64,000 nucleotides of DNA from Gnetum montanum. Lineage: Eukaryota; Streptophyta; Gnetopsida; Gnetales; Gnetaceae. How positions within the stretch are numbered: the stretch's first letter is position 1; every line of letters begins with the position of its first letter. The notes beneath the pieces are model-generated. The model searched no databases, had not been told where the DNA came from, and saw only the letters and a list, made by a program, of their open reading frames with translations. Below are positions 46,920-59,399 of the stretch, piece after piece. The stretch covers positions 209,400 to 273,399 of the forward strand of contig MNCI01010180.1 in the NCBI GenBank assembly GCA_015680685.1, given 5' to 3'. The position numbers were made by a program, and so were the translations under genes.

Positions 46920-48110
46920 GACTAGATAAGATAGTAAGACTCTAGAGTTTTCTAGCTATCCTACCTAGTACATCTACAACCTTGTTGCCTTTTCCTAGAC
47001 GATAGTACACTATGAAGTCAAACTTTGCTAGAAACTCATCTATTACCTCTATCTTATATTCAACTATGGCTAATTTATATTGGACTAAAATCTTTTATGA
47101 TTTTTCTATAAGGTAATTGGTTTACTATATAAGTAATATCTCCATATATTAAAAGCAAAGATAATGGTACCAAGCTGTATTTAGAAGCATAAGCCATCAT
47201 CTTATCATCTTTCATGAGAACATCACCTAACCATTATTATCAAGAATTGATGTAGGTATGAAAGGGCTTACCAAGAACTATTAAGACTAAGATGGGAGTT
47301 TAGATCAATCTCTATTTCAACTTCTCAAATGCCTTCTAACAATAATCTAACCAAGAGAAAAAATAATTATTTCTAAGAAATCTATGTAGAGGTGTTGTAA
47401 TCTTAGATAAATCCTATACAAATCTTCTATAATATCCTACTTAATTCAAAAAATTTCTAGCTTCATTCAGGATGGTTGGAACATTCCACTTCTTAATCAT
47501 TGTTCTATTAGAAGGATTCACAACTATACCTACATAGGAAACCATATGATTAAGGAAATGTATCTCTATCTTTTAGAATGCACACTTGGAAGAATGAGCA
47601 TACAATTATTAATCTCTAAAGAGCTAAAAAATAATTTTCAAGTGCTCTTTATGATCCTCTCTATCCTTAGAGTAAATCAAGAGGTCCTCAATGAAGACAA
47701 TAATAAATTGGTTTAAATAGGGATGTAACACACTATTCATCAAGTGCATAAAAACTAATAGTATATTAGTGAGTTCAAAGGATATGACTAAGAACTCATA
47801 ATATTCATATCATTTTTTGGAAGCCCTTTTAGGCACATACTCCTCTTACATCCTATTCTAATGATAATCAAACTTCAAATCAATCTTAGAGAACATTTTC
47901 AGTTCCTTCAACTAATCAAACATGTTATCGATCTTTGATAGAGGATACTGATTTTTGACTATCATCTAATTTAGCTATCTATAATCTATACAAAATCTTT
48001 AACTATCATCCTTCTTCTTTACAAAGATCATTGATACATCCTAAGGTGGAACACTTGGTCAAATCATATTCATGTGCAATAGGTTCTAAATTTGCACTTT
48101 GAGTTCTACC
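46920..48110 (-). pseudogene. Reverse transcriptase and RNase H (Del/Tekay-like)
   Basis: Minus strand: VSMIFVKKKDDS, FCIDYR, KNQYPLSKIDNMFD, MFSKIDLKFDYH, YEYYEFLVISFELTN and FMHLMNSV. The catalytic box at about 47690 reads IVFIEDLLIYSK, where the first of the paired aspartates is glutamate. Then HMVSYVGIVVNPSNRT, VGYYRRFV and LSKITTPLHRFL. The RNase H end and connection at about 47050-46950 read EFLAKFDFIVYYRLGKGNKV, VDVLGR. Many stops. The protease and gag lie to the right. Confidence 0.8.
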
Positions 48111-49793
48111 AACTTCACTTGAGACATCTTGTGAGGTTGCTGAGAGATTGGTTAAGTTCGAAGCTTAAGTGTAGTCTTAAACTCAATATATTTATGAGGA
48201 GGCACTCTAGGAAGTTATTTTTTAAATGCATTCAATAACTCATGGACCATTAGAATTAGATCTATCTTCTACTTATGCTCTTCATGCACCAAGATCATGT
48301 AGCAACTAAGATCATGTTTAAGTAATTACTGAACATTCTAACTTGTTACCAAGTTAAGCTTATGTTATTTCTTACTGGTTTGAATTGTAACTTCTATTCC
48401 AATGGTGGAAATAAGTATGAGAGTATTACTCTTACAATAAAAATATCCTTTGTACCTAGCCAATCATTCCATCATAAGAATCACATTATACTCTCCAAGT
48501 CCCATCACCATTAGTTCATTGTATTACTTATTATCTTGTATCATTATCTTAGTTGAAGACATCATCTTAGAAACTACAATACCAAGAGAATGAGTTATCT
48601 AAACTATTAAGGAAGAACATATGATTCTAGGCTCAAGCTGTAAATAGTCATAACTCTAGGGTTCACAAATGAATGGCTAGCACCAAGGGCATACAAGAAT
48701 AAGAAAGAAGATCCACCAATACTACCTGTAGTATCTATTATAGTATTTGGTTATTCATACAAAGGTTAATCTATCAAAGCATAGAATTTTTACATATGTT
48801 CCAAATCCTTATTTTGAATTATCTTATTATTATAAGAGTTTGTTTCTTTATCAATCTAGTTTGAAAATGTTTTATTAGGACATTTATGCTATTGGTGTTT
48901 GGTCTTACCATAAGATTGAAAATTTGGAAAGTTACTCCTAAAATATCTAGTCTAAACATAAATTTGAAATTTGATAGGAGAGTTAAAAGGCAAATTATTG
49001 ATATCTATAGAAGTCCTAGCCTAATTAGAGTTGCTAGATTTGGTCATAGGTTGGTATCTCCTCTTAAGTTAATTTGGTTTCTTCTTCTTACCCAAATCTA
49101 TGTTTCAATCTATAGCCAATGTCTTACTATAATTTACCTCATTCTTAGTTAGAATAAGAGGGAATAATTCAACATATATGGATTCAATCAATACATCAAT
49201 GAAGTGATTGGTTCTCTATTCCTCATCATCCTACTAGTGAGGGTCAAATTGCACCAACTAGAGGAACTTTGTATCATACCTTGAAATAGTGAGATCTTCT
49301 TAATTTAGGTTGGATAATTGTTTGGTCTTAGCCATCATAAACTTCTTGGATACATATCTTCCTTTGAATACTTTAATAAAGTCAATCCACTTCATCTCTC
49401 TATGCACTCAGCCTCTAGCAATCCTAGTTATATGCCACCAATAGTTAGATACATCTTTTAGTTGATGAGTAGCCAAATAAATTTATTGTACCAAAACAAA
49501 ACTTATGATCTAGAAAGATTCTTCCACCTTATGTAGCCACTTCAAATGTACTATAGAATAGATAAGAATTTTAACCTCCTAATTTACTTGATGAGCTCTT
49601 GCTCAATGGAACTTACACTAGTAGGTGAGTTGTCAACTTGATATTATTTACTATTTCTAACATTAGGTTGATTTTCACTCCTCAAATAAGTGAATATTTT
49701 TTACATTAAATCATTTTGAGAGACTTACCCATTGGGTTGTTTGGGATTTTTCCTATATAAGGTCTTAAAGATTATTCTTAGCAACATCCTATA
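48111..49793 (-). pseudogene. Protease and gag region of the same gypsy remnant
   Basis: Heavily decayed. At about 48520-48400 the minus strand reads YNVILMMEWLARYKGYFYCK, matching the FDVILGMDWLxxH end of chromovirus protease. The gag region at roughly 48850-49700 is recognisable only in pieces. The right end is cut by the LTR at 49794. Confidence 0.5.
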
Positions 49794-50269
49794 TGTAATG
49801 TCCCCATTCCCAAATGGTGTAGTTGCCTAATGAAGATGATATTTCTTCATAAGTAATCTTGAGATTAGTGTAACAAGGCTTGAAAAGGGTAGTTGTAATT
49901 AAGACCTAAAAAGGCTTGTTGTAATCATAGAAATGCCTCTTGAGGTAACCTTTGGAGGTTTGACATAAGATATTTATACATGGAAATTAAACCTTATATT
50001 CGCATGGAGTTGTGGGGCTAGTAAAAGATGAGTAATAGGTGTTGGGTAAAGTAAAATAGGAAGAGGACTGGCCATCCTTTCTAGTCAACTAGAGGTCTAA
50101 CCATGGTGGCTATGCTAGATTACCTATAATGGACAGATGCCAAAGGAAGAAAACCCCAAGGAACATCTAGAGCAATCCAATATACTATTCTACATTAATA
50201 AATCATTCTTTCCTTTTTCCTTTTGTATTTTCTCTATTATTTTCTTTATGCTTAATGTCAAACATTACA
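49794..50269 (+). mobile_element. Probable solo LTR
   Basis: 476 bp from TGTAATGT to ACATTACA, an 8-bp terminal inverted repeat typical of an LTR. AATAAA lies near 50193. Target-site duplications are not clear (CTATA left, CATAT right), so it may be recombined or mis-bounded. No element body is attached. Confidence 0.55.
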
Positions 50270-50835
50270 CATATTTGATGTTTGGTAGATTATCTTTAAG
50301 GATCGAAAACTTACAATGGGGTTGAATAAGTTTCCCAATAAAAATTTCTCCTACCACACAAACACACCAACTTTTATGTGGTTCCCCAACTTGGATACAT
50401 CCATAGTTGGAGGGTAGATTCCTTGCATACCTTTGGACTTTATTTCTTCCAAAATGTGCTTTGTAGGGCATCACACCTATACAAGCTTTGAGATCTACTT
50501 TAGAGTGTTTCATTGCTACAAAACCACTCTACCTTGCAAGGTTCCAACAAGCTTAGAATGTGGTTTTAAGGATCCCATAACCTTCACAATATTGAGCTCC
50601 ACTTTGGAATTTTTTAATGTTGCAAAACCAGTCAATCCTATAGGATCTCAACAAGCTTAATATAAAGAATCATATCAACCCATCAGGGTAATAAGAAAGA
50701 ATGTAAAAAGCAAGAAAATAATGTAACTACAATTACAAGACCTTGTCATTTAGGCTCAACTTAGCATACAAATAGGCAAATTATGTGATAATGAAGGATA
50801 AGAATACAATAACATAGATATGAAAATGCTTATTT
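50270..50835. other. Unassigned sequence
   Basis: Contains CTTTTATGTGGTTCCCCAAC and TTGGATACATCCATAG, resembling the conserved early part of some plant copia LTR or leader sequences, but I cannot place its ends. The open stretches on both strands look like shadows. Confidence 0.35.
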
Positions 50836-51718
50836 TGATGTTAGTAGTGTTGTTTTAATTCCCAAGAGTTTGGAGTCTTCTTGTAGCATTGGAATTTCTT
50901 CATAACCATTGGAATTTTACAATGAATATTGAATGGCTAGAGTAGATGTCTTCTTCATGCAAAGATGTCTACTTGATATTCACTTCAACTTGAGGGAGAT
51001 GTCTCCTTTAAAAGTGGGATGTCTCTTGGGAGATCTCTTTTGCAATGGAGACATCTTCTAAAAATAATAGATGTCTCCTTAATTTTTTCACTTTGTCTTT
51101 GAGGTTTCATCTTGTCAAATTATCTTATTTGAAATCCTCAAAGAAACTTCATTTAACTCATAGGCTTTATTTTTATCCATGCTTACTCATGCTCTCATCT
51201 TGTTCATGTAGTCTCTACTTTGGCATCTCTTTGTAGATCTCATTTCTTGAATTCTCATTCAGGCCTTGCAAAATCATCCCATTCCATAAATATTATATGT
51301 TGTCTATTTTCCTTAAGGGTTTGACATACCAAAAGGTCAAAAATCTTCCCCTTTTTAGTGATTTCCAAAAATTTAGAAAATGGGTGAGCTGATAAACAAT
51401 TTAAATAACAATAACTAATAAAAATATTAAGACATAAATTTTAGTGGTAGCTAGGGTTATAACTAGGATAATGGCTCTAAAGCTCAAGGCATAGGGTAGA
51501 GATTGCATGAAATTTAAAATGAAACTATACTATGTAAAGGTAAAACCTATCTCCATAATAATGCAACAAAACACATAATCATGATATAGAAGCATAATTT
51601 GTCCATAAAATATCCACAAACTATCGACAATACATACAACTACTAGAATATCTTGAACATGTACAAAAACCACATATGTGCAAGTCCACAATGAAAACCA
51701 CATATGTGTACATCATCA
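50836..51718 (-). repeat. Probable 3' LTR with AGATGTCT words
   Basis: The plus strand runs from TGATGTTAG to TACATCATCA (883 bp). Its ends are of the same TGATG...CATCA type as the non-autonomous element at 38604. At 50944-51085 it has six or more AGATGTCT / AGACATCT words. The purine tract AAAAAGGGGGAGAAAA (51739-51724) lies just outside. The left edge is uncertain; no partner LTR was found. Confidence 0.5.
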
Positions 51719-51749
51719 AAAATTTTCTCCCCCTTTTTAGAAATCATAA

Positions 51750-52740
51750 AAAAGGACTCTAATCATTGACCTTACTCACATCATCTGAATCTTCATCCAT
51801 AGTAGCTGTAGCTCGAGAAGGTATGTAGGTCTCCTCCTGATCATCATCACTAATGGTAATAGTGTTGAACATGTGCTACTCATCACCATCATCTGAATAA
51901 GATAATAGGACTCCTCTTCTCTACATACACATTGAGGTTCCTCTTGCCTTTAAGTAAAGGCATGTCAAGAATGGGCACATCCCTCTACTAAATCAATAAG
52001 ATGATGAGGTGAGAGTGTCCAAGGATTCTCTCCTTAATGAGAAAATTCAACATGTCATAATAGAGAGTATGACCCAAGTCCAATGGTTGTCCTATAAGAA
52101 GGTAGTACAAAAAAAATGACTAGGCATGCAACAAATAGTTATATCTTTTCCCTTTTACAATGATGTTATACAAAGCAATGAGTGATAGGATGGAAGCATT
52201 TGGGACCATCTAACTTCTAAAAATCCTCTTGCTATGAAGAGACACTAACTTCCCCAACAAATTATCACAAAATTCATCTTGGGAGATGTGAATTACACCA
52301 TTCATAAAAATGTCATCCATGGAATCAATGGTGACCATAAACACATTAGCACTAGAAATCCTAAGAAGTGCATTGACAACTTGAGGAGATACATTGATTG
52401 GAAAACCTCCAACCATGATAGTAAAGGCCCCAACAGAAGCATTCATAATGACTATGTTGCTATAAAATTCTCTAATGAGAATTTTGGGCACATAAAAATT
52501 CATAGAGATAAATGTGACCCAATTCAATACTTGAAAGAAAGCCATCAATACCTTTTGCCTATGTTGCAAGAAAGTAAGATAACACTTAGAGATGATGGAA
52601 ATAGTTCAGGTTACCTCAAATTGGTGCTAGACATTGATGGATCTGAACTGGGGGTTGTAGGTGCTTAAATTGCTGGTGGATGCTCCCTTTGAGCTCTTCT
52701 TTGGTGGCTCCCTTGATGTTCCAACATTCGTGTGGGCCAT
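51750..52740 (-). pseudogene. Gag-like ORF with plant-transposon-protein-like domain
   Basis: On the minus strand a frame starts MAHTNVGTSREPPKKSSKGA at 52740, with a low-complexity N-terminus. After frame breaks comes ILIREFYSNIVIMNASVGAF, VGGFPINVSPQVVNALLRIS, HISQDEFCDNLLGKLVSL and, past further stops, LFYYLLIGQPLDLGHTLYYD-like text. The order REFYxN... / VxGxxIxxSPxxINxLLxI / LLTGxPIxLG matches the 'putative plant transposon protein' domain common in plant retroelement gag-like ORFs. The longest intact piece is 52569-52210 (119 codons). The rest of pol is absent. Confidence 0.6.
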
Positions 52741-52828
52741 GGTAGCACAAGTCACTATCATTAGTGAGACCTTGGTGAAATTGCCTTGGATGTCTATGTT
52801 AAAATAAGTCAAAATAAGGGTCTAGATT

Positions 52829-53040
52829 TATATAATCACACTTAATGAGGATTTTTAACAAAGAAATAGACATCTTTTTGAAAGATAGTTATCTCTTCCA
52901 TACTTAAAACTACAGGTAGATGTCTCTTTTGAAGAGTAGATGTCTTTGCTATGGTGAACAAAAACTTAGATAGATGTCTTGTTTGTGGAGTAGATGGATC
53001 TTGGGAGACATCTTGTTTTCAATGTAGACATTGAAACACC
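52829..53040 (-). promoter_or_regulatory. TATA box preceded by AGATGTCT-word array
   Basis: Minus-strand ATTATATAAAT at about 52829-52839 lies roughly 90 bp upstream of the ATG at 52740. Just upstream (52860-53035) are about seven AGACATCT / AGATGTCT words. This is the same arrangement as the U3 of the 38604 element, which suggests a remnant U3, but the remainder of the LTR is missing. Confidence 0.45.
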
Positions 53041-53319
53041 ACAAAAATTTTCATGTTATGACCATTTTTTGCAATGTAGCCCTTACCCCATGAAACTTGA
53101 GGCAAAGCTTGATTGTAAATGTGAAGATTGTAACACATGAGAAGCAATCTCACATATTTCATAGTTTTAGAGCTAACAAATGCCTCATAAGTAGTTAAAG
53201 CCTCATTCCCTAAGTGAAATAAGTCACATCGTGTCTATATTTGAACTTGGTAGATCAAAAATGCCTTTTGGAATGCCAAAAATGGAAATTTAATTGGTTT
53301 CATGGGAGGTATACACTTT

Positions 53320-53640
53320 TCTATGCTAGAAAAACTTAGCATGGAGGGGTATAGATCTCACCAACCCCTAGCATGGAGGGGTGTGGATCACCTACTCCTA
53401 GCATGGAAGGGAAAACCTTAGCATGGAGTGGTATGGTGGTATTTATACTTAGCATGAAAACTTCACCCCCAACATGGAAACTACATGCCCAATGTAGAGA
53501 CTGCATGCCCCTAGTGTAGAAGCCACATGCATAAGATTTTAACATTCCATGCAGTAAAACATTGACCATGCACTCCAGCGAGGATGAAAAAAGGCCTAGC
53601 ATAGAATATTTGCCTCCAACATAGATGGTGTGCTCCTGTT
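53320..53640. repeat. Array of CTTAGCATGGA words
   Basis: TAGCATGGAGGGG, TAGCATGGAAGGG, TTAGCATGGAGTGG and related words recur about every 25-40 bp, at least eight times. A plus-strand TATTTATAG follows at 53645. It may be the U3 of the plus-strand element downstream. Confidence 0.55.
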
Positions 53641-55023
53641 ACTATTTATAGTAAATGGAATGGCCATTAAGGTTTTCCACTTTCCATACATAGTAACCCC
53701 CCAAATCGGTCACCCATCTCACTTGTATGTGGTAAAAATTTGCAGCCAATATGTCAGCCAAATTATAGCCAATTTGTAGCAAAAATGAAGGTTCAAAACC
53801 TAGAAAAATGAACATCCAACACCATTTTCAGGTTCCACATCCTTGGCATTCACACACTTTGGCAATTGTAGCACCTAAGAGCTCTTTCACCCTCACAAAA
53901 ATGTAGAGTCTTAGGTCTTCTTAGCATGGAACCCCTTATGGCCTTGTAACATCCATTACCCCCCTTGAGTTTTGTGAGTTTTTAGTTTCTACACTACACT
54001 CCTAGGATCTCCAATTGCTAGTGTGAAGCACTTTGGTAGCTAAATCCTTCACATTTCTTAGATCCCTTCCTCCCTCCCTCATCCCACCCCCCCCCTCCCC
54101 CCCCAAACCCCCCCGGTCACTACAGTGATTAATGTTGTAGATCTAGAGTAGTAGTAGAGGAGGTTTGATAACATTAGAAGTAGCATGAAATTTGGATCAT
54201 GGAGTTGGTTGCATTGACTTAAATGGACCTTGAACCCTTGTCTAAGTGAACCCATTTTGCTCTTCCATGGGTACTCCATGTACACATCTCTTAAACTCAT
54301 TCTTTATTTTTTAATAAAGTTATAAGATTTTAGTTGTGTGTGCAATTTACAGTTGCTTTCTAGATTTTTGGATCTACATTCATATTTTTGCATTATTCAT
54401 TTTTTGATCTTGTAAGTCCTTGAGTGATCTACTAGACCATCTAGGATACCTCAAATCCCATTTTTCAAAGGCCTTGGGGATTCAAGGTTAAAGCTATGCA
54501 TTGAGATTTTCAGTTTTTCAATAACCAAAGTTTTTAGTCACTATAGTTTTCTAGCACTATAAGGAGGACCTTTGCCTAATTTCTACATCTAAATTAGTTT
54601 GCCCTATTGCCAACATTGCCTTTTATTTCAAAAATCTACAATTTTGACATTAAAACCTTTAAAACCTACAAATCCTAATGTTGCCACTCATACCCCTTGC
54701 ATAGAAGCCTAGTGTGAAATTTAGAAGTGTTTGGGTTTTCATAATTTTCATAACAATTGTTGTGAAATTTAAAGCCAGTGTTGGTTTGAAATTTCAAATT
54801 TAACCCCCATTGCTGCCAATATTTTCTTGATTTTTCTAGCATTTGTGGATTTAACATTCACATCCCCATCCCCACTTGTTGAGAAAATTAGCAACTTCAC
54901 AAACCATCTTTTTGTGGAAAGTCAAAATTTCCACTTTGGATTTCAACCCCTCCCCCATACCAAAGGTGAAAGAAAAGGTGTAAGACCTCCCATCTTAGCC
55001 CCACTCTCTTTCCCCTTGCTAAA
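53641..55023. other. Unassigned leader-like sequence with C homopolymers
   Basis: No coding region supported. A run of cytosine-rich sequence is at 54085-54116 (three C-runs of 7-9). It could be LTR R/U5 and leader of the plus-strand gypsy remnant that begins coding at 55433, but I found no PBS. Confidence 0.4.
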
Positions 55024-55345
55024 TATAGCATAGGTATAGCTAGGAAGCCCAGTGTGGATGGGTTTTGATATCACCCTTATGTCATTTTTAGTAAAGGGGT
55101 ATACCCCCTTTAAAAACCACCTTACTATTTATAGTGAATAACTTGTTTTAGCGGTTTTTATCATTTTTAACCTTTTCACCTATTTCTTTCCCCCATAGTA
55201 AACCTCAACATAGGTGTAGCTAGGGAGCCTAGTGTGAGTGAGGTTTGGCACCAACATTTTGCCATTTTTAGTAAAAGGGGTACACCCCTCTTGACCCCCA
55301 CTTACTATTTATAATAAGTGACCCGTATTTAGCCATTTTTTCTTC
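55024..55345. repeat. Two ~180-bp direct repeats
   Basis: Units at about 55022-55150 and 55200-55335 share ATAGGTRTAGCTAGG, GCCYAGTGTG, TTTTTAGTAAA.GGGTA, ACCCC and CTTACTATTTATA. They lie just upstream of the gag start. Confidence 0.75.
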
Positions 55346-55432
55346 TTTAAGACATTTTTAAATTTCAATTAGTGAAATTTTCACTTTTTCCACCTTTTGT
55401 AATCTTTTCAAGCCATTTTTAGCATCGTAACC

Positions 55433-55939
55433 ATGTCTTTCAATCGATCAACCGTACTGTCTCTTAACTTGACAAACATGGTATTTAGCAAAGATGTAGT
55501 TTATGTTTATGACCTAAAAGACCCCATGATTATAGAACAAAGGAAATTTCTTAGGAAAAGAGGTAAAAGCCTAGATTTTACAATTATTAATGAGGAATTA
55601 TACAACTTCCTCTATGCCAAGATACATGCTAATATATTAATATCATACTCTGAATATGATGCTAAGCATCAATCAAAATCATATGCTGGGATGCAAAAGA
55701 ATACATCTCATCCCCTTTATGACCAGATTTACGTCTTAGAATTTTATGCAAAAATGCTCATACAACTCATAGAGGTTGATGAGTTTAGTAATGGAATTGG
55801 TTTAGAGGATCGACAAGAGGAGGAAGAGGAGTTTGAGGCTGAACAGGAGCTAGACATTTTCATTGGAAGCCTTTTCCAATCTCTGGCTTCTAAAACAACC
55901 ACACTGAACTCCACATTTCTTACCTCATTGATGGAATAG
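55433..55939 (+). CDS. Intact N-terminal gag frame (168 aa) of a plus-strand Tat-like element
   Basis: A 168-residue frame without stops, MSFNRSTVLSLNLTNMVFSK to TLNSTFLTSLME. It has an acidic glutamate run (EDRQEEEEEFEAEQELDIF) near residues 125-143. It precedes, on the same strand, a gag core and protease of Tat type, so it is most likely the opening part of gag. I recognise no separate domain. It is intact while the rest of the element is broken, which may be chance given its length. The element ATG has no upstream competitor nearby. Confidence 0.55.
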   Translation: MSFNRSTVLSLNLTNMVFSKDVVYVYDLKDPMIIEQRKFLRKRGKSLDFTIINEELYNFLYAKIHANILISYSEYDAKHQSKSYAGMQKNTSHPLYDQIYVLEFYAKMLIQLIEVDEFSNGIGLEDRQEEEEEFEAEQELDIFIGSLFQSLASKTTTLNSTFLTSLME

Positions 55940-56339
55940 ATCCCTTGGCCATCTCTCCTCCTATACATCCTACCATGCTTAGGTCCACATCCATCATCAC
56001 CACACACCAAGCATGAATTGTATCTCAATCCACCTTGTTTTCATTGATGCTCTTTAACACACAACCACACTCTGTTCACCCAGTAATGGTGATGTCTACA
56101 TCACCATCTCCATTTATCATATTGATAGGATCCTCATTGGAGCCCTAATCAACACAAGCCTTTCATGCCCCATTTATCCCCTTTGTGCCTCAAGTTTTGG
56201 GACAAACATCCTTTTCCTTGTTTAGCCTACATATGACCACCATAACTTAGCCTCTTCCTTCAATACTGTAGGCTATCGTGAGCCCACAAGCCTCTCAACC
56301 ACAAGTCTCACAACTTCTTCCTCAACTATCAACATAAAC

Positions 56340-57480
56340 ATCATGGTCCATGGGGATGCCCCAAGGCTTGGATCAAGCTTTCAAAATGATCCAAGACCTT
56401 AATGAAGAGCTATAAAAACTTAAAGCCAATACAACTCAAGTGGTCAAGATTCTATATTTCTACAAGTATGACCCTATAAATCCTATGATGTCTCAACTAA
56501 CCTTGCCTATTCCAAAATTCACCAAATACAATGATGAAGTAGATTCCAACACACATCTTGTAACTTTTGGTTTGAGTGCCTCTTTTTGCAGGCTTGGCCT
56601 CACTCGATATTATGTATTTTCCCAATGTCCCTCAACTGAAAGGCTTGAGATTTGTATTAAACCTTACCTAGAGGTTTGATCTCTTCCCTTGAGAACTTGA
56701 TTAATTAATGTTTCAACTACTTTAGAAAAAATTTTAAGCTAGATGTCATGTTGGATCAACTAATGAAGGTGAGCTAGGGGTCACTTGAATCAGTCAAAAG
56801 GTTCATTCAAATATGGAACTCAACACTCAATGAGATCATAGAGCCTATTGCTAAAACAAAACTCTTGGCCATCTACAAGGGAGTAGTAAATGAATTTATC
56901 AAGTTAAAGATGTACTACCTAGAGCCCTAGTCAATAAGCTAAGCCTTCTCACAAACCAAGAACATGGAGGAGGTAGCTAAAGTAAGCAACAATCTAGCCT
57001 ATGTGGCCTATAAATACTAATAGCAAGAAGGGATAGGAATAGAAGAAAGCAAGAACATACAACTATGGATGCAGTGACAAAGGCAATAACATAAGGAGAA
57101 AAGAGGGGATCATCACCATGCAACACATCCCCTAACTCATCCCAACCATCCACTTCCTACACCCCAAATCAACCAAGACCAAACTTTGAGTGTAAGGATA
57201 GGTCTAAGTATGCAAGGTTGCCTATGAAACCCTCTAAGCTTTTACAAACGTTGCTTAAAGATGATAGTATACAACATAAGAAACTATTTGAAGAGGCTTG
57301 TAAGAGGTACAATCATCTTTGTGACATGGCTAGAGACCCAAAAATAGCTACCAAACATGATCCTAAGCTACCAAGGTACTTCAAGATAGATAGGTATGAT
57401 CATTATCATCAAATGGCTAGTCATGAAACTAATGTTTGCCTAGCATTAAAGGATGACCTCTAAAAAATGATAAACCATGG
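56340..57480 (+). pseudogene. Gag core of plus-strand Tat-like element
   Basis: A serine/proline-rich linker and a short coiled coil (GLDQAFKMIQDLNEEL) lead into the retrotransposon gag core. Readable parts are LPIPKFTKYNDEVDSNTHLV, a decayed FPxSL...W region, DQLMKVS, SVKRFIQIWNSTLNEI and AIYKGVVNEFIKLKMYY. After a basic linker come LPMKPSKLLQTLLKDDSIQ and KLPRYFKIDRYDHYHQMASHETNVCLALKDDL (57218-57463, in pieces). That last segment corresponds to the Tat gag motif CxYHxxxGHxTxxCxxLKxxI, with the first cysteine lost and histidines and second cysteine kept. Several stops and frameshifts. Confidence 0.75.
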
Positions 57481-58900
57481 AGAGTTGGTAGTGAATTAGC
57501 CAATCTCTCTAAATGCTAACAACAACTCCTATACTATCCCCTCATTCATGGAAACCAAATGGTCTAATCCCCCTAGGAAATATTTTTTCATCAGAGTACC
57601 ACCAAAATCCCAAAGCACCAAGCCTAAGGAGCCCTTTGTTATATGGATACCTCCTCTAATCCCTAAGAAGCCTTTCAACATACATGTCCTCCTTTCAGTG
57701 GCTTTAACATCACAACATAAACAACAAGTTTATAATACTTGAAATCCTAAGGAATCCTTTGTTATCCAAGTCCCTCCACCTTCAGCAAGTACACCAACAA
57801 CAACTTGTGATCAAAGCCCACCTATCATGGCCAATAACTTAAAGATTAGCAAGAAACCATCAGCCAAATGGCAACAAAGTTAACTTATTACCAAACCACC
57901 AAATAAGCCCATTGAAGGTAACCAACCAAGACCTACACTAAGGCCAACTATACCCATGGACAAGGGGCCCAAGGCATATGAAAAAAAACCTAAGCTATGA
58001 ACTATAGAAATGATGGAGGAGGTTAGAACCACTAAGGCTGAAACATCACAAGCCAAGGGAAAGAGTCTTCTTGTAACAATGGAATAAGAAAAATTATCCC
58101 TTAAGTAAATGAACACGTTACCAAACTTGTATGACTTGTTCATGACCTCTCACACACATAGGGATGCAATAGCTCAAGTGTTGACCTCTATCCATGTGAG
58201 AAAAGACATGCCTACCAATAGAAAGTTAATTCACTTTATCATTGAACAAGCTTTACTTAGAGAAAATAGGCATCAACCCATTCTCAACTTTCATGATAGT
58301 GAAGTGAAAATTGACTCTTGAAATGGAGAGAAGTGTTGTCCGCTCCTCTCCTTATTACCATACATATTTTTTGGTACAAGGTACATCGTGTTAATGTGGA
58401 TGATGGGGCAACTACAAATATGGTACCATATGTCATTGTTGACAAGCTAGGGCTAATTGAGAACATCCAAGTGAACACTACCTTAGTTCTTAAGTCATTT
58501 AATGGCCCATGAGTAGTAGTGCAAGGTTTAATCACTCTAGATTTTGTAGCTAGTGAGCAATTCCCTACATCTACTAAATTTTTGGTAGTCAAAGAAACAG
58601 CCAATTTTATCTTGATCCTAGGAAGGCCATGGTTAGAAAAGCTTTGGGAAATTTCATCTCCTATACATTAAGAGATTCACTTACCATATAAAGATGGAGA
58701 AACTATGATCGATGGGGACAATGTGTTGCTACCCTTAGTTAACAATGTCAACATTGATTGAGGTTCAAATGTGGAGATTCAGGAGGAGACTCCTAAAAGT
58801 CAAGTTAGGGTTAATAACAAGAGTAAAACCAATGAAAATAATAGTGATGAGGCTGAAACTACCAAACCTATGATATTAAGCAATCAACGAAGATTCCTAT
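57481..58900 (+). pseudogene. Linker and aspartic protease of plus-strand Tat-like element
   Basis: A lysine/proline-rich linker is followed at 58109-58320 by LPNLYDLFMTSHTHRDAIAQ, VLTSIHVRKDMPTN and IIEQALLREN, the segment that precedes protease in Tat/Ogre elements. After a break, the protease at about 58370-58650 reads YKVHRVNVDDGATTNMVPYV, IVDKLGL, TLVLKSFNG, VVVQGLITLDFVA and FILILGRPWLEK. DDGA is the active loop and ILGRPWLEK the conserved end. No RT, RNase H or integrase follows; the frame fades by about 58900. Confidence 0.8.
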
Positions 58901-59099
58901 CAATTACCACTACAAACAAGTAGCATGATGGGAGTGTAATCGTGCAAAGAATACCCTGTGATTTATCAAAGGGTAAGCAATAAATGCATTGTAAATGTAT
59001 TATCCATTCCTTTGCTAATGGAAGCTTGAACCTTCGCAAAATTATACCATGTTTCATGCTTATGTTGTCCTTATATGCCCTTTCCACACTAGCTCATAC

Positions 59100-59310
59100 T
59101 TGCTAGGTAGGTATGGCAACTTGGCCCACCAAGGCCTAAAACTAGTAAAACTATGGTCCAGCAAGGCCTAAAACTAGTAAAACTATGACTTGCTAAGGCC
59201 TAAAACTAGCAATATTATAGTCTACCAAGGCCTTAAACTTGCATCATTACCTACAAAGGCCTTAAAATGGCATCATGGCTTGCCAAGGCCTAAAACTAGC
59301 ATTCAAATAA
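59100..59310. repeat. ~42-50-bp minisatellite, six units
   Basis: CCAAGGCCTAAAACTAG-type units (YAAGGCCTWAAACTRGYA) occur at about 59129, 59164, 59198, 59228, 59258 and 59285 with changing spacers. It lies between the decayed protease and the 190-bp array. Confidence 0.75.
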
Positions 59311-59399
59311 GCCTTGTAATGAATCCTAAGGACCAACCATAACCATAGAACTTTAACACCTACCCCCCCCCTTTTGCCGTTTTTGGTAGCTACCATCAA

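Noticed and set aside
52279-52668. Plus-strand 129-codon frame
   Set aside because: Lies opposite the minus-strand gag-like frame, whose translation has recognisable motifs; the plus frame does not.
54085-54116. C-rich run as a G-quadruplex or regulatory element
   Set aside because: Simple homopolymer runs with no conserved context; also a common assembly-error site.
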